In this document: in pieces, positions 26,133-38,600 of the stretch
How the letters are laid out: every line of letters begins with the position of its first letter
Numbering within the stretch: the first letter of the stretch is position 1
Assembly: GCF_014805625.2 (NCBI RefSeq)
Contig: NW_023998414.1
Coordinates: forward strand, 20,166,021 to 20,230,020
DNA: 64,000 nucleotides
Direction: 5' to 3'
DNA from: Glossina fuscipes
Lineage: Eukaryota; Arthropoda; Insecta; Diptera; Glossinidae
Made by a program: the position numbers and the translations under genes
Notes under the pieces: generated by a model
Seen by the model: only the letters and a program-made list of their open reading frames with translations
Told to the model about the DNA's origin: nothing
The model's database searches: none

Positions 26133-26150
26133 ATTCGGCTGTAGCCGAAT
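26133..26150 (+). repeat. Palindrome-bearing dispersed repeat
   Basis: The perfect inverted repeat ATTCGGCT-GT-AGCCGAAT is preceded by 'taagaaaattac' and followed by 'ctttcatgctcagtaact'. Relatives with the same flanks occur at about 26748-26785 ('gatcgaatctttcatatccataact'), 15434-15480, 42737-42790 (ATTCGC..GCGAATCT) and, inverted, 57700-57765. The conserved hairpin and flanks suggest a small non-autonomous element or the end of a larger one. Confidence 0.55.
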
Positions 26151-28801
26151 CTTTCATGCTCAGTAACTTTATTAAAAACAACAAAAAAATTCCGAAAAAA
26201 TACAATTTCGTTACCCCAACAATACTGCATTCATCAACTATATAATGTATCCGCGGAAATCTTTTTTACTTTTATAGGTAATGAAAAAAAAAGAAAAAAC
26301 GTCAATATATATTTTTTTTTTATTTTTTGAAAATAAAGATATTCTCAGTTTAGGTTTCACTTTCTTTAGCCGCTTTAATCAACTTCCATTACCAATGCTT
26401 TTAACAAATTTGATGTCGATATTTTAGTTATTGCGAACGCGAGTATGATTACCATAGGCAGGCAAATAGGCAGATAGACAGACAGGCGGACGAAAGTTGA
26501 TGTTGATCGAGAAGGATCCTTAGGATCCCTTCTCTCTGAGTGTTGCAAACGCTTTAACAAAACGTATATATCACTAATTTTGCTTGGGTGGTGGGAAAAA
26601 AAAAAAACCAAGATAGAGTATAACACAACGGTGTTGGTAAGCGAAGAGTAAAAGTGATTTGGTTGAGGGAAAAACGCAGTATCTTACAACATGGAAAACA
26701 ATAATTCGCTCGCTATTCAATTTAAATTAAAACCAAGTAAGAAAAAGGGAAATGCTCAGCTGTGATCGAATCTTTCATATCCATAACTGTTAACCTGAAA
26801 AAAATCAGCCCTACACTTGTATAATAGTAGATGAACAATAAGCTAAGAAAACCTTTTTTTTTTTTTTTTTTTTTTTTAATATAGAGATGTTCCCTGGTTT
26901 TGTAATATTATAGGCATGTCCTCCGCCCATCGATTTGCTCCATTTGCAATATCAAACTCTCGGTTGGAGCTAATATTTTATATATTTTGTACCAAGAGAA
27001 GGTTACGCATATGCGGACAGACTTTGTTATTGACGATTAATCTTGCTCATAGCGTCTATAAATGCGTTCTGCGCGTTACAAACATTTTAATGAGTGCGAA
27101 TATGCTCGCAACGTTCGCTTATAAGTATAATAAGAAAATAAATATGAAACGACTAAAGCGAAAAGTGCATAACTCATTTATTGCGTTGCTGTTGTTATTG
27201 CGATTTAAAAGAAAATAATATAAATTATAATGAATGGACGAGTGTATCGTTCAAAAGCGCAACAGAAAACACAAAAACATTATCCAGAATACAAGGAATA
27301 TAATATCAGCGAATCGAACAACGTTTGTCTTAATCTACCGGAGCAATGTATGTTTGGTTTTAATCAAATCTCAGGGAGGGAAGCAAAAAAAAAAAAATAA
27401 ATAAATGAATCAAAATATTGCTTACTCTAAGAAGTATTGAGCCTTTAGCATTCAAAGGGAAAATAAGCAACTAATACGATATTAAGCTTAATATTATTTC
27501 GACTAAATTTCATATGAAAAGCATTATTAATCATACGTCCGCACGTACAATCACCGTTACATACAATACAATCACTTCACTTCTTTTTCATAACAATTGT
27601 TCATTGCTGATTTATACCCAGGCACTACACATATACATACATATACAAATATACAAATTCATATACATAGACAATACTTATTTCATATCAATTCACAACT
27701 CAATTTATGCAATACCGGTAATAAGAATTTCGTACAATAAATATCAGGATTTTCTCTTCTCATTATTATTGTTTAAAGCACATGTTTACCTAAGTTTTGT
27801 ATGAATGCTTTATAAATTCTCAGTGATGATTTAACGATGCGCAGGCAAACAAACATACATAAATGATATTTTGAAAATAAAGACTTGTATATACATATAT
27901 TTTAAATGCACTAAAGGTTCGTTTCTTTATTAATTCTTTTGAACATTATGTGTACTTATTGTTATCTTTTACCTCGTTCACGATAAAATATAGAGATAGA
28001 TTCTTCTTTAAGCACATCTGATTAAATTTTCTGATTGCAGAGTACACTTATACTTAATAGAAGTGAAATATGTATATAAATATAAAGATATCGAAACAGT
28101 CATAACACACTTCGCTTCGCATTTTACCCGTGCAACGATAAATGAGTTATATTCGCCTTCGAATGAATTCCCGATATATTCCAAGTAAATAGTTAACCTT
28201 CCTCTATCGACGTACGTCACTGTTTAAATTTGATTTACTGTTGTTCTAGCGAAATATAAATTTTAATTAAATCTTTCAAGTCCGATGGACGGATTTTGCC
28301 TGTACCGAGCCATAGTAATATTTCGGTCAATAATTCTTGGGATTACGAAGCAAAAGAGAAGGGAAATGAAAACATTTCTTTTACAGAACTCGATTTTATT
28401 TACCAACATAATCACCTTCAAAAATGGTACAACCGCTCAAATGCTTCTCTAACGTTTCGATGCTTTTGTATTTCCTACACCAATTTACATATCCTTATGG
28501 ATATGTTAAGTTTGTGCGACTATATGCAACATTCAGATGGACTTGCGATAGACTCAGAATCACTTTGAGCTTGCCTGTCCGTCTATTCAGTTAACAGATC
28601 GCAATTTTTGAAATATTTTGAGGAGCTATGATGCACTGACGTGTTTTACCCCGTGAACGAGTTCTATTAAGATTGCGGTCCGATCCGCCCTTTTTCGATC
28701 CTTTCCCATATAAAAACTTATTTTAAAAAGTGGTTATATGAATAATCGAATTAAACAAGGTGGTGTAGGGTATTTAATGATGGCTCACTATAATGCTTTT
28801 A

Positions 28802-28808
<7 letters not shown>

Positions 28809-28832
<24 letters not shown>

Positions 28833-28986
28833 TCGCCAGAGAAATAAATTCTAAGACTAAACTCTTAAAAGCACTAGCATCTAAGGCTATCGGCTTTTAT
28901 TATTAAAAACTCTACCGCACTTGATATTCGAACCCACGACCATTGACTTGCTAGTCGAGATTCCTCGCCTTCGGCTACTCAGGCGG
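28809..28986 (-). mobile_element. tRNA-derived SINE with LINE-like tail and target duplication
   Basis: Read on the - strand, the element starts with a tRNA-like head of about 75 nt: 5' CCGC pairs with a GCGG at the end of the head, box A is TAGCCGAAGGCG and box B is GGGTTCGAATATC. A tail follows ('AAGCCGATAGCC', 'GCTAGTGCTT', 'AGTCTTAGAATTTATTTC') ending in (TAA)n. The tail is the same sequence as the 3' end of the I-like LINE copies at 30.1 and 52.5 kb. The insertion is bounded by a 16-bp direct repeat, ATGCTTTTAAATATTA, at 28793-28808 and 28987-29002. It is full length at about 178 bp and fairly young. Confidence 0.8.
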
Positions 28987-29541
28987 ATGCTTTTAAATAT
29001 TATAAAATAACTTGTAGGGGCACTCAAAATATATTTCAGTTTTCGCAATGAGCTCGTGATAAAAATCTTTTTCCACAGACCATCTTTTTGGGCTTTGCAA
29101 TTAATGCTAGCCAGAGCTGTAGAATGCACAGAGTGAGGCAGCAAACTCGATCTCTACTTCATGCAATTGCGCCAGTGTAGCCATTGACTTATGACATGGA
29201 CCCTTGGTGAGTAAACACGTTATTTATTTAGAAAAGAACATTCCCATGTCCAACTTTTCAGGCAAAATAATGAGTGCACTGTATCTGCGTCCTAAACATA
29301 GGACGTTAGCTTTCTTATGAAACTACACCTTCTCCTTGTTGAGGGTTACGTTCAGGGGTTTGTTGATATATTCGGGTGTAACAATTTCTTTTGGGCGTTC
29401 CGTGATCGCACGACCTCGTTTAAAATCAACAAACCGCCGAAAAACGAAGTAACAGAACTAGTGTACGGTCATTCCTCCAAGATGAATGTAATAAAGAAGG
29501 AATGATATAAGGTCTTTAACGGTGGAAATACCGACATTTGT

Positions 29542-29572
<31 letters not shown>

Positions 29573-30100
29573 AAAATGGACATATATATTTGTATTTATC
29601 AATCCCATCAAGCGGAACTTGATACTTGATTATTAAAGTAAAATTTAAAATCCACCTTGACACTCTAAACAGAAAGTTTACTAAGATCAGAAAAAGTATC
29701 AATTCCTTTAAACATGAAAGCGCATCTACATATTTTGTTGGGTTGTCCCGAATGATAAGAAAAGTTTTGATTCCAAGTGTGGTTCTAATCTGTGACATCA
29801 ACACATGCAAAGATAGGCGCGCATGGCTAAATGGATTTCAAGCTAATCGAGACAATACACCTTATGGGGTCATTACATCCACTATACCTCAGTTTGCCTC
29901 ACGAGTTTTCTACTTACGACTTTTCAAGTCGAAAAGATGGTTGATGGAAATATGATCGACGGACAAATCGATCGGTATAGCATAAAGTAAGTCTCAATTT
30001 CTTCTGGATGTTGTATATATCTGCACAAACTCAATATATCTATGTAGAAGAAGTGGTCTTACTTAGAAGCTTTTCCTGAAATACAAAAAATTAAATATTA

Positions 30101-30916
30101 TTATTATTATTACTATTATTATTATTATTATTTTCGACTAATGAAATAAATTCTTAGACTAAAAAAAAAGAGATTGAGCACTAGCAACACAGGCTATCGG
30201 CTCTAATTTAAATGAATGTACATTAGATAATGAGCTTAGTAGTATTAATAAAGTAATATATAGAATTGATTTTCGATTCTAAAGCTGATTTTCGAATGTC
30301 CAAAGGGTTAATCGTTCCAAATGCAATACTTATAGCCAAGGAAAAGTTAAGGCAGTCGCAGAAAATGTGCTTTATAGTAAGAGTTTGTCCGCAACAGCAG
30401 ATTGGGGAAGAAGACTTCTTCAGAATCCATTGGTGAGTTGCAATTGTATGACCAAGGCGAATTCTCGAGAATGTTTGGATCTTGGTTTTCTCAACATTTG
30501 TTGGATATAGAGGTGGAGTTAATTGAGGGTTATTGCGAGAGTAGTGTTGATGATGGTATTGTAAATTTCCTTCTGCAATTTTCTCTTTAACTTTTCTTCC
30601 AATGTATCTTTGAAGCTTTGAAACTTTTCCATGACATCATCCATAATTAGAGGAACAGAAGCAGCATACTTTGCCGCTCGATCAGCCTGCTCATTTCCCA
30701 GTAAACCGATGTGACATGGTACCCATAATATTTTAATTTTTCCGTCGGGTGTAGTAATTATATTCCTTAATTTGTTGATGGTGTTCCATGTCGAAGTCGA
30801 AGGGTTGCGAGTAGCTTGTAATACAGACAAACTGTCGGTAACAATGACGGTTTTGAGTTTGTTTTTATGGGCATGGTTGGCAGCGTGAAGGATAGCTCTG
30901 GCTTCGGTTGTGAAAG
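30101..30916 (-). mobile_element. 5'-truncated I-like LINE: RNase H domain and 3' end
   Basis: The - strand encodes the end of an I-clade non-LTR retrotransposon: TEARAILHAANHA, then VIVTDSLSVLQATRN (RNase H aspartate), then LWVPCHIGLLGNEQADRAAK (RNase H histidine motif). After a frameshift near 30515 comes RIRLGHTIATHQWILK and a cysteine cluster CCCGQTLTIKHI, typical of the post-RNase H region. The element ends with the tail shared with the SINE and a (TAA)n run. Target duplication TTAAATATTA flanks it (30091-30100 and 30917-30926). The reverse transcriptase is missing: the copy was truncated on insertion. Confidence 0.85.
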
Positions 30917-32331
30917 TTAAATATTATTTATAGGGTCGCTTCGATTCTCCATTTTAAAAATTACACCTCACTATTGCTTTAACACAACCAATTACTTTGA
31001 AAGTTTTTTTGCAAAATAAACACAAGCATGCCTTCTATAAGTCTGTATATATTTTTAATCCTACTTCTCTGTTTATCTGCCTGAAAAAGGTTCTTTTAAT
31101 CTGGTGTAAGGGAAAACGGCAAGACATTTCCGGATTACCTAATACAACCAGAATAGCATTGTTCGAAAGTTTAGTTTTTTTTTTTAATTTTACATTAACT
31201 TGACTCAAAACTTTTGAAGAATACTCTCAACGATGCCGAACCGGTGTGAGAAACTTTAACTTTCAATGATTAATCTTAATCATCAATTATAAAAGCATTC
31301 CTAAAGTGTAAGTAAGAATACTACAAACTTCGGCTAAGTTCGTTCGAAACTTGCATTGCATTTACAAAAGTAATGCATGTTGATTTAGTCCAACTGTACA
31401 TACACTTACACCGATATCTATACCATTTACATATATATATCAAGAAATCCAACTGATCCAGTTTGGTTCGTATCAAATTTCACTGACGAATTCAAAACTC
31501 GATAATCACATGCAATACAATACTAGTTCTAAACAAATCGGAAAATTTCTCGGAGAGATAAATGATCGGATGTTTGAATTAACTTAACAAAATGAATGAT
31601 AAATGATTTCATGGAAAGCGCTATTAAATATATATTTCTACTGATGTAACTAATATAGGTTTTTTTGACTTATAGTTTATGTAGAGTACAAACGATTCCA
31701 TGAATTCATATAAAAATGTTAAGCTAATTAAAAATGAGTTATTATTATACGTCTGAAAAAGCTTAATAATTAAATGAACCAGTTTCACTACATTAGCGAA
31801 ATTTTTGCACTAATTGACCTTTAGTTTTGCCTTTTAGCCAACTAAGAAACAATTTACGGTACTAAGCAGTGTATTTAAGTTAAGCTGGAAAAACAAATTA
31901 TACATGGTTGACTTTACAATAATCCTATCTAGGTCGTCTCGTATATGATTTTCTTAAAGAAGCGCATCGCCTCATTCGAACAACTTTCATATTTTTTATA
32001 TATAAGTAACACTTGAAAATTCCAGTGTATAGTAGCATCTGTATAGTCGGTCGATATGCAAATGTAAAAATTAAAATATTAATATATAAATACATATATA
32101 GAACGAAGCTAGAAAGCATAAGGGCAGAAAAGATATTAATTGAAATGTAAATGAACAAATGCAGCTTTCAATATTTGAGACACCGACGAGAGTGTAGTAC
32201 GTGTATGAATAATGTTAAAAAATAAATGAAATTGCACACACAAAAACTTAAGTTCAGTAGAAAGTTGAACACATATTAATACTGTAAGTTAAAAAAAAAA
32301 ACAAAAAAGAAATGAATATTTATAATTCTAC

Positions 32332-32372
32332 AAAGAAAGAAAGAAAGAAAGAAAGAACGAAAGAAAGAAAGA
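32332..32372 (+). repeat. (GAAA)n microsatellite
   Basis: Tetranucleotide GAAA units, ten copies with one A-to-C change near 32358. Confidence 0.95.
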
Positions 32373-33295
32373 GGATATATAATTGATTGTGGTCGAATTT
32401 CGGATACCAATTATCGGAGCAGATATATTTTTGCAAACATTCATAGTTGGCACTCAGCCAAAAATAATGAATAGACAGTGCGGCTCGGCTCAAATGAATC
32501 TGTATTCTCAAGCAAAGAAAAATGAAGCTCTTTTCCAGACAAAGAGACGACAACGGCTCTAGCTTTCTCTTACATTTATTCGCCCCTTGCGAGATTCGCT
32601 TGCCTTGTATACGCTTGACTTGTGTAGTTTTCGAATTCATTTAGAATGCGACTTTGCTTACCTATCTCTCTTGCCATTGGCAGAATTCTTCAAGTCATAA
32701 AAAATTAGAGAGAGCAATGAACGCGATGTATTATATACATATATGTATTTCACCATAAATTTTAAGGCTTAGTATTTTTTTCTTCATGATCGCGGGTTCA
32801 AATCTCAACTCCGTTAGCCAATGTCAGACAAACTGCCAGTAAATGTGATCTGCCCATAGCTACGCGAAAGTAGTTACAAAGCCGAAGTAATTACGGAAGT
32901 ACTGAAAAGAAGAAATCAAATTCCGTTTGCGCCCATGAATTTCATTTGATAGGTGTCAAAGAAAGCCGACCGATTTCTAACGAGACTACGATACTTTTTT
33001 TACCGTTTAGTAGTGTGAGGTATAGAAAAATCTCTGCTCTTCAGTAAATAAAAATTTCTTAGTCCGCTACCGCACTACCGCACTGTCATATGGATGTATG
33101 AGGTTGCACTTGATTTTGATATTGGACCTAGTTTTTGTTTATAATATTATCAGTGATTCAGGGAACGTTCCCAACTCGTAAAGGTCGAACAAAAATGGGG
33201 AAATGAAAAGAAAGAGGGGAGGAAGCGATCGCAGCTTAGTGCATACATGTGCCTAATCGATAACTGTTATGCAAAGAGCAGTATTGCACTCACTA

Positions 33296-33402
33296 TAACT
33301 GCAATCAAAGTAAACTCTACGACATGGAGACATTTGAACCCGTGCACACAGATTTGATAGCCGCAATTCTTACCTACTCAGCTACTCAGTTACCTATGCG
33401 GT
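33296..33402 (-). repeat. tRNA-derived SINE-like repeat (family B), copy 2
   Basis: It shares with 6016-6117 the blocks 'CGCATA', 'AGTAGCTGAGTAGGTAAGAA', 'CGGGTTCAAATG', 'CCATG.CGTAGAGTTTAC' and 'TTTGATTGCAG' in order on the - strand. Box A (TAGCTGAGTAGG) and box B (GGGTTCAAATG) are well kept. A weaker relative with only the box B half is at about 32788-32905 on the + strand. Confidence 0.5.
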
Positions 33403-35150
33403 CTTGATGTTAATTGCGTTTGAGTGCAATCTTAGTTTTAATTTAATCTAACCAATCTGTTGATTCTATTGCGCGCGTTTTCACATATTTTTGCTTGAGT
33501 TGATGGCTTAAAAGAAAGCTAAAAGGGCAAGTATGCTTTGCATATTTCTTTTTTAACTGAAACGTGAGTTGCTGTTCAAAAATGTAATTTTCGAAACCGT
33601 TACTTTAAGGCAAGAGTATATTAGTTTTGCAATTTCATTTGAAACACCTCGGAGAACAAAGTGAACATTCTCGATATATTCTCGACCATCGTCGTATGAT
33701 GGAGAAAAAACTAAACTAAAGAGTTTTACCTTAGTTGTAAAAATCTAAACACATGTTACATAATGCCATGAAAGAAGAAAAAAAAGAAGAGTCTATGACG
33801 AATAAGTTACCAACTATAAAGAACATCGATCTCACTTATGATACTTGAAGAGATGGTGCGAATACGATCGCGAGAACCACGATTACCAAGAAACATTTTA
33901 TAACGAAAGCATTAATGGGGACACAGGCTTTCTCTCCAATGAAGCTAAAAAAGTAACTTAAACCCTTGCTTTGACACTGTATCGTACGCATGCGTATATA
34001 TAAAACAAATTCCCAAAGACTTGAATATTTTCCCGGAGGCTAGAGAGCAGATTGATAATTAAAATAAAATATATACAATTTTTTTTTTTTTAATTACACT
34101 GTTCAAAAATTTTAAGAAATTTCGGGAAGGCCTACTTCAGTGCCTACTTGTAAACGTTATAAACGGTTTGATTAAATTATCATACCCTATCTCCCTAAAG
34201 ATGGACATAAATAACGAAACCCTCGCGCGTAATTAACCTAATTATATACAAGACTTTCATGTACAATGTTCTCAACGGTTTTACCGCTAAATTCTCCTGA
34301 TAACGTAATTTAAAAAAAAAAAAAAAAAAGTAGCAAACATTTTCCAAGTAGCAACGAAAAGAAAAAAGCGGTTGGTTGTGTTTACAATTAAGAGAATATT
34401 TTTTAGTTCAATTACATACACAAAGAGGGAAAGGTAGACGGATCTACATGAATTTTTTGTTTTTTTTTTTTTTTTTTTTTTGCTATATAGCGCGTTTATA
34501 CGTTACATTATTAAAGAATCAGTATAGTTCGTTTACTTTATTAGTAAGTCAAGTCGCTTGTAAATCAAAAAGTTTAGTATATACATACATACATACATGC
34601 ATTTATATATATATACTATATGAGAATGTTAAAAACATTTATATATATAGATAAATACATCAGAGTAGACGCGACCATTTACGTTTGTGTCATAGAAACC
34701 TATAGAGCTCACAGAGAATAATCTTTTCTCTTTGATTTGTTTTCTCCATCTATGACGGCTGTTTGCAAAGCGCTTTGCAGTTGCAGTCTCATCATCATCA
34801 TGTTAGTTATAGTTGTCATCATAGTTAAGGCAGTAGTTGTGGTATTTACAGTTTTTCAAAGGAAATCTATGAGGACAAGAGAACAAAGCAAAGATATATA
34901 TATATATATATATATAGATATAGATATGTATATATGTACATATGAAATGTAGAGAATGTTAGAAAAAAACACAAAAAGAAAAGCAAAAATGAATCAATTT
35001 TTACAGTCAGTCAGTTCGACTAACACTAATATAAGCAAGCAATAGCAATAATACGCTGGCTAATCAAATCGTCGTCATCGAAAACGAATTGAAGAATAAC
35101 AAAAAAAGAAATATTAGTTTTCTTTCTACAAGTTTCTTTGTGCGCACCAG

Positions 35151-35186
<36 letters not shown>

Positions 35187-35518
35187 AAACTTTATTAAAA
35201 AGTAAAGAAAAAACTTTGGGAAAAGGAAGAGAAAGAAAAAGAATTTTCAACCGCAATAAGCTTAACAAACAAAGATATAAATATTAAAACTTAAGTTGAA
35301 ACTCTTTGCAACCATCGTATATATATATATATATATACGAAATCTATATCGGACGGTGATAAACTTTTCAAGTTTTATTTAATAATAACGCTTATGCTAC
35401 CAGCCACCGTACCAATGTAACAAATGTATCGGCGAATTCTCATTTTGTAGCTAATAAAGTGCATTGTAACTACTCAGGCATCTTATAATTGAAATACACA
35501 TGTGTACATGTATGCGTG

Positions 35519-35540
35519 TATGTGTGTGTGTGTGTGTGTA
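35519..35540 (+). repeat. (TG)n microsatellite upstream of syntaxin
   Basis: A TG dinucleotide run, extended imperfectly to about 35557, 130-165 bp upstream of the syntaxin ATG. It therefore lies in the promoter or 5' leader. Confidence 0.95.
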
Positions 35541-35685
35541 TGTGTGTAGGTGTGTGACAAAACCTTATCAAACTTTATGGGCGCCTCTGATAAAATATAA
35601 GAACTTCATGTACTCTCTTCATCGAGATTGATTAACTAATACCAAGATAGTTAGTAATACTAAGTGAAATACTTCACATTTGAAA

Positions 35686-38600
35686 ATGGCTAGAGATCGA
35701 TTGCCCGAATTAATGCAGGTAAGCGAGAGTTATACAATATGAATGTAGCAAAATCATAAAAGAAAGCTATATATCTGAGAAGAGTAATACATTTGTTATA
35801 TATGTGTGTTCTGTGTTACGATACACACATTTTTGCACACACATTTGCCATTGCCTCGAGGCATACGTTTAATGTGCTTTAGTTTTCATTTAAGCGCTCA
35901 AATACTTGGTTATCTCCAAATGGTTCTCTTACATTGGAGCAAGAAGAGAAAATGCTGCAAAATTCCAGTAATGTCGATGCCATATTGAATCCGGTAAGTT
36001 TTCAAAATTTCAATTTTCTTAACTTACCGCAATCGAAAAAGAATTTAAGAACATGCAAGAAGAAGCAAGAAACTTATATATAATATAATGTATATGGTGT
36101 AACATTGGATATGCGTAGATATCGATCGGGTCTAACGAATATCTAAAAATTGTAAAGTATTTTATTAATTAAGAATAGATTCGTTGACCTAACGGGATCC
36201 TTTAGATAATATTAAGACTACCTGTAGAAAAGTTATTTGATTCATTGCGGCTACAAGCTAAACACGCTACTGTAAGTGACGGAAGTGACGAGGTCACGAG
36301 CATTTTGAAAAATTTAATCTGGCTACAGATGCAATGTGAAAGTGAATTGAAAATTAATATTGCAAAGAAGACGGGGATTTTCTTTAAATGCACGACAAGG
36401 ATAATCGTATGGTCTCTCAGTAACAATAATGCAGAGAAAAAGTCGCTGTGCATCTCGTAAAGCTCGTAAGTCTCGACACCTTGAGGCAAATAGAGCGCAA
36501 CAAATTACTGAATCGCTCGCCAATTGTGTAGATATCAGTGGACGAACCTACACGGTGTTTGCGCAAAATAGCCATTTGTAGGGTTTTACCTTTTCGAAAA
36601 TTCAAAGACCCTATAACCATTAACTAGTAAGTTTTGAAAATTCCTTTATCAAGTTCAATGGGCGGGTTGTGTCTATAAAGACCTGCTTGGAAAAAATTCT
36701 GTACATAAGATTTTTATATTCTGTCCACTTCGACCGCAGTCAATAACGAAGGAAATCGAAGCACATCCCTATTAGCAAGGGATGCGTACACGACGTAGAG
36801 CATATTAAGTTTATACGGGAGTACGCACTCGAGATATATATTAACAGAATTCGTTAAGCTGGCGGGGTCAAAGATAAACGCTATTAACAGTGAATTGGAT
36901 CATACCAGTAACCAACTTTGTTAGTGTCTTAAAAATGGCGACCGATAGGAAAAACACATAAGCCCATGGTCATATATCAGAGAGACGGACATGAGACTTA
37001 CACGAGGATGGAGACGCTTAAATCAATTTAAAAATGATTCTGAATCAATCGTGCATTCATGCGTTCCCGTAAACTCAATATACTCCCGGTACCACAACTG
37101 GTGAAAAGTATAAAAATGTTTATACGTCGTTCTAAATATTTTTCTAAATGATTCTAGAGATTAGGAAAACTTTTAAAAGTATTTTCTTCCTGGAAATAGA
37201 TGCGAAAAGTAACAGAGGTTATTGCCTCCCAATTGAAAGAATACAACAGTGCAGAGCGCACGATATTTATATAAATAAGACGGAGCTATGTAAATTTGGG
37301 TTATTCATTGGAATAACAATTGGAAAGGAACAAAAAAAGCTCAGTCTTCTTATTGCATTGGATTCGACTAGAAGAGATATTGCCAAGGAATTTATCTGAT
37401 TACTTAGTCTGACAAGATACTTGGAGAAATGCATTGAATTCGATTTTTGATGAATAGATAATCGAGGTCATCATGTATAGTTTGGGCTTTAACTCTACGA
37501 TGGAAAGTCTTAGATTGATATTTTTGAAGGATATTTTCCAGGAAGATTGCAGGGTGGATGTTCCCCACAGTTGTACGCCATACGCAAAAATTTGTTGAAG
37601 GATACTCTTCTAAAATAATATCCATTTATTCCTTCATTTAAATTGAGATTCTGATCGAATCGGTAAATCGAGTCTTCAGGTTTTGAAGTCAACTTGCTGG
37701 CGATTAGTTTTTATATGATTCTTCTATCTTCTTCTTTGGTTCAACATGTAAACCGAGATATTTTACATAGCTATTGATATTGTTGCCATTCACCAAAAAT
37801 AGCGCAGAACAAACACCCATAATTTACCGTAAATATAATAGGCGCACGTTTTTCAGCGTGTACTTGAATACTCCATTGGATTGAGGTGAATTTGTGGTTC
37901 GTAGAAAAAGTACATGGGGTAATTGCCAAAGTACTTTTCCACGCCTAGGTATATGTCACCGCAATACTTTTTACAAAAACAACATGATGACATTAGTCAC
38001 TGGAATAATAAATTCCTCTCTACTACTGGCAGTAGTATTTATAGTCTTTATATTCTTTAAAATATTTTAGAGAGTGGTATTAGTAAATTACGAGCTTGCT
38101 ACATATTCTATATTATTTGGCTTAGCCACCATAGTTAACACCTTCTCGTGCAGTTGCAAAGTGGTTCAATGCTAACGTTTTGTTAAAATTTATTCGTAAG
38201 ACGACAACAGCCTTTGGTGATAAGAGTTTAATAGTTATTTCACTTTCACAATTATAACTATATATTTCTAACGTTTAGTTTGCTCATTTCTTCTTTAACT
38301 TCAGTTACTGTCATACATCTGGTAGGCCAATCCGCGAGAGGTGGGCTGCCTAGAAACTTCAATATTTTCCCTGTGTTTGAATTCTTACAAAACTTATTAG
38401 GCTAAAAAGTTCCTTTCAGCTAATAAAGACAACCTGTCTCAACAACCTGAATCAATTTGCTTGGTCCGTCGTTTAAGGTATATGGTAACTCTACCATAAT
38501 TAATGATCATTAAACATGCCTGAAATGATCTTGATTGAAAAATTGTTATTTAATTCACTTTTTATCTCAACGGAGCGTAAGCGCACATCCTTTGTAATTG

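Larger units (their letters stand above)
20117..35685. other. 15.6-kb intergenic region rich in dead mobile elements
   Basis: No large gene is visible between the TMEM120 stop and the syntaxin start. The region contains a (TA)15 run and A25 run in the probable TMEM120 3' UTR, a dispersed repeat cluster (21.8-24.3 kb), a LINE relic, a mariner relic, palindromic repeats near 26.1 and 26.75 kb, a complete SINE with target duplications (28.8 kb), an I-like LINE fragment (30.1-30.9 kb), a second SINE-like copy (33.3 kb) and many microsatellites. Open frames of 60-100 codons elsewhere (for example 26916-27218) show no family similarity. Confidence 0.7.

Noticed and set aside
26916..27218. 100-codon + strand frame
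   Set aside because: No family, splice or composition support in a repeat-rich AT region; the length is not surprising for random sequence.
28909..28986. tRNA gene on the - strand
   Set aside because: Boxes A and B are present, but the anticodon arm and T stem do not fold properly and the sequence is the head of a SINE with target duplications.
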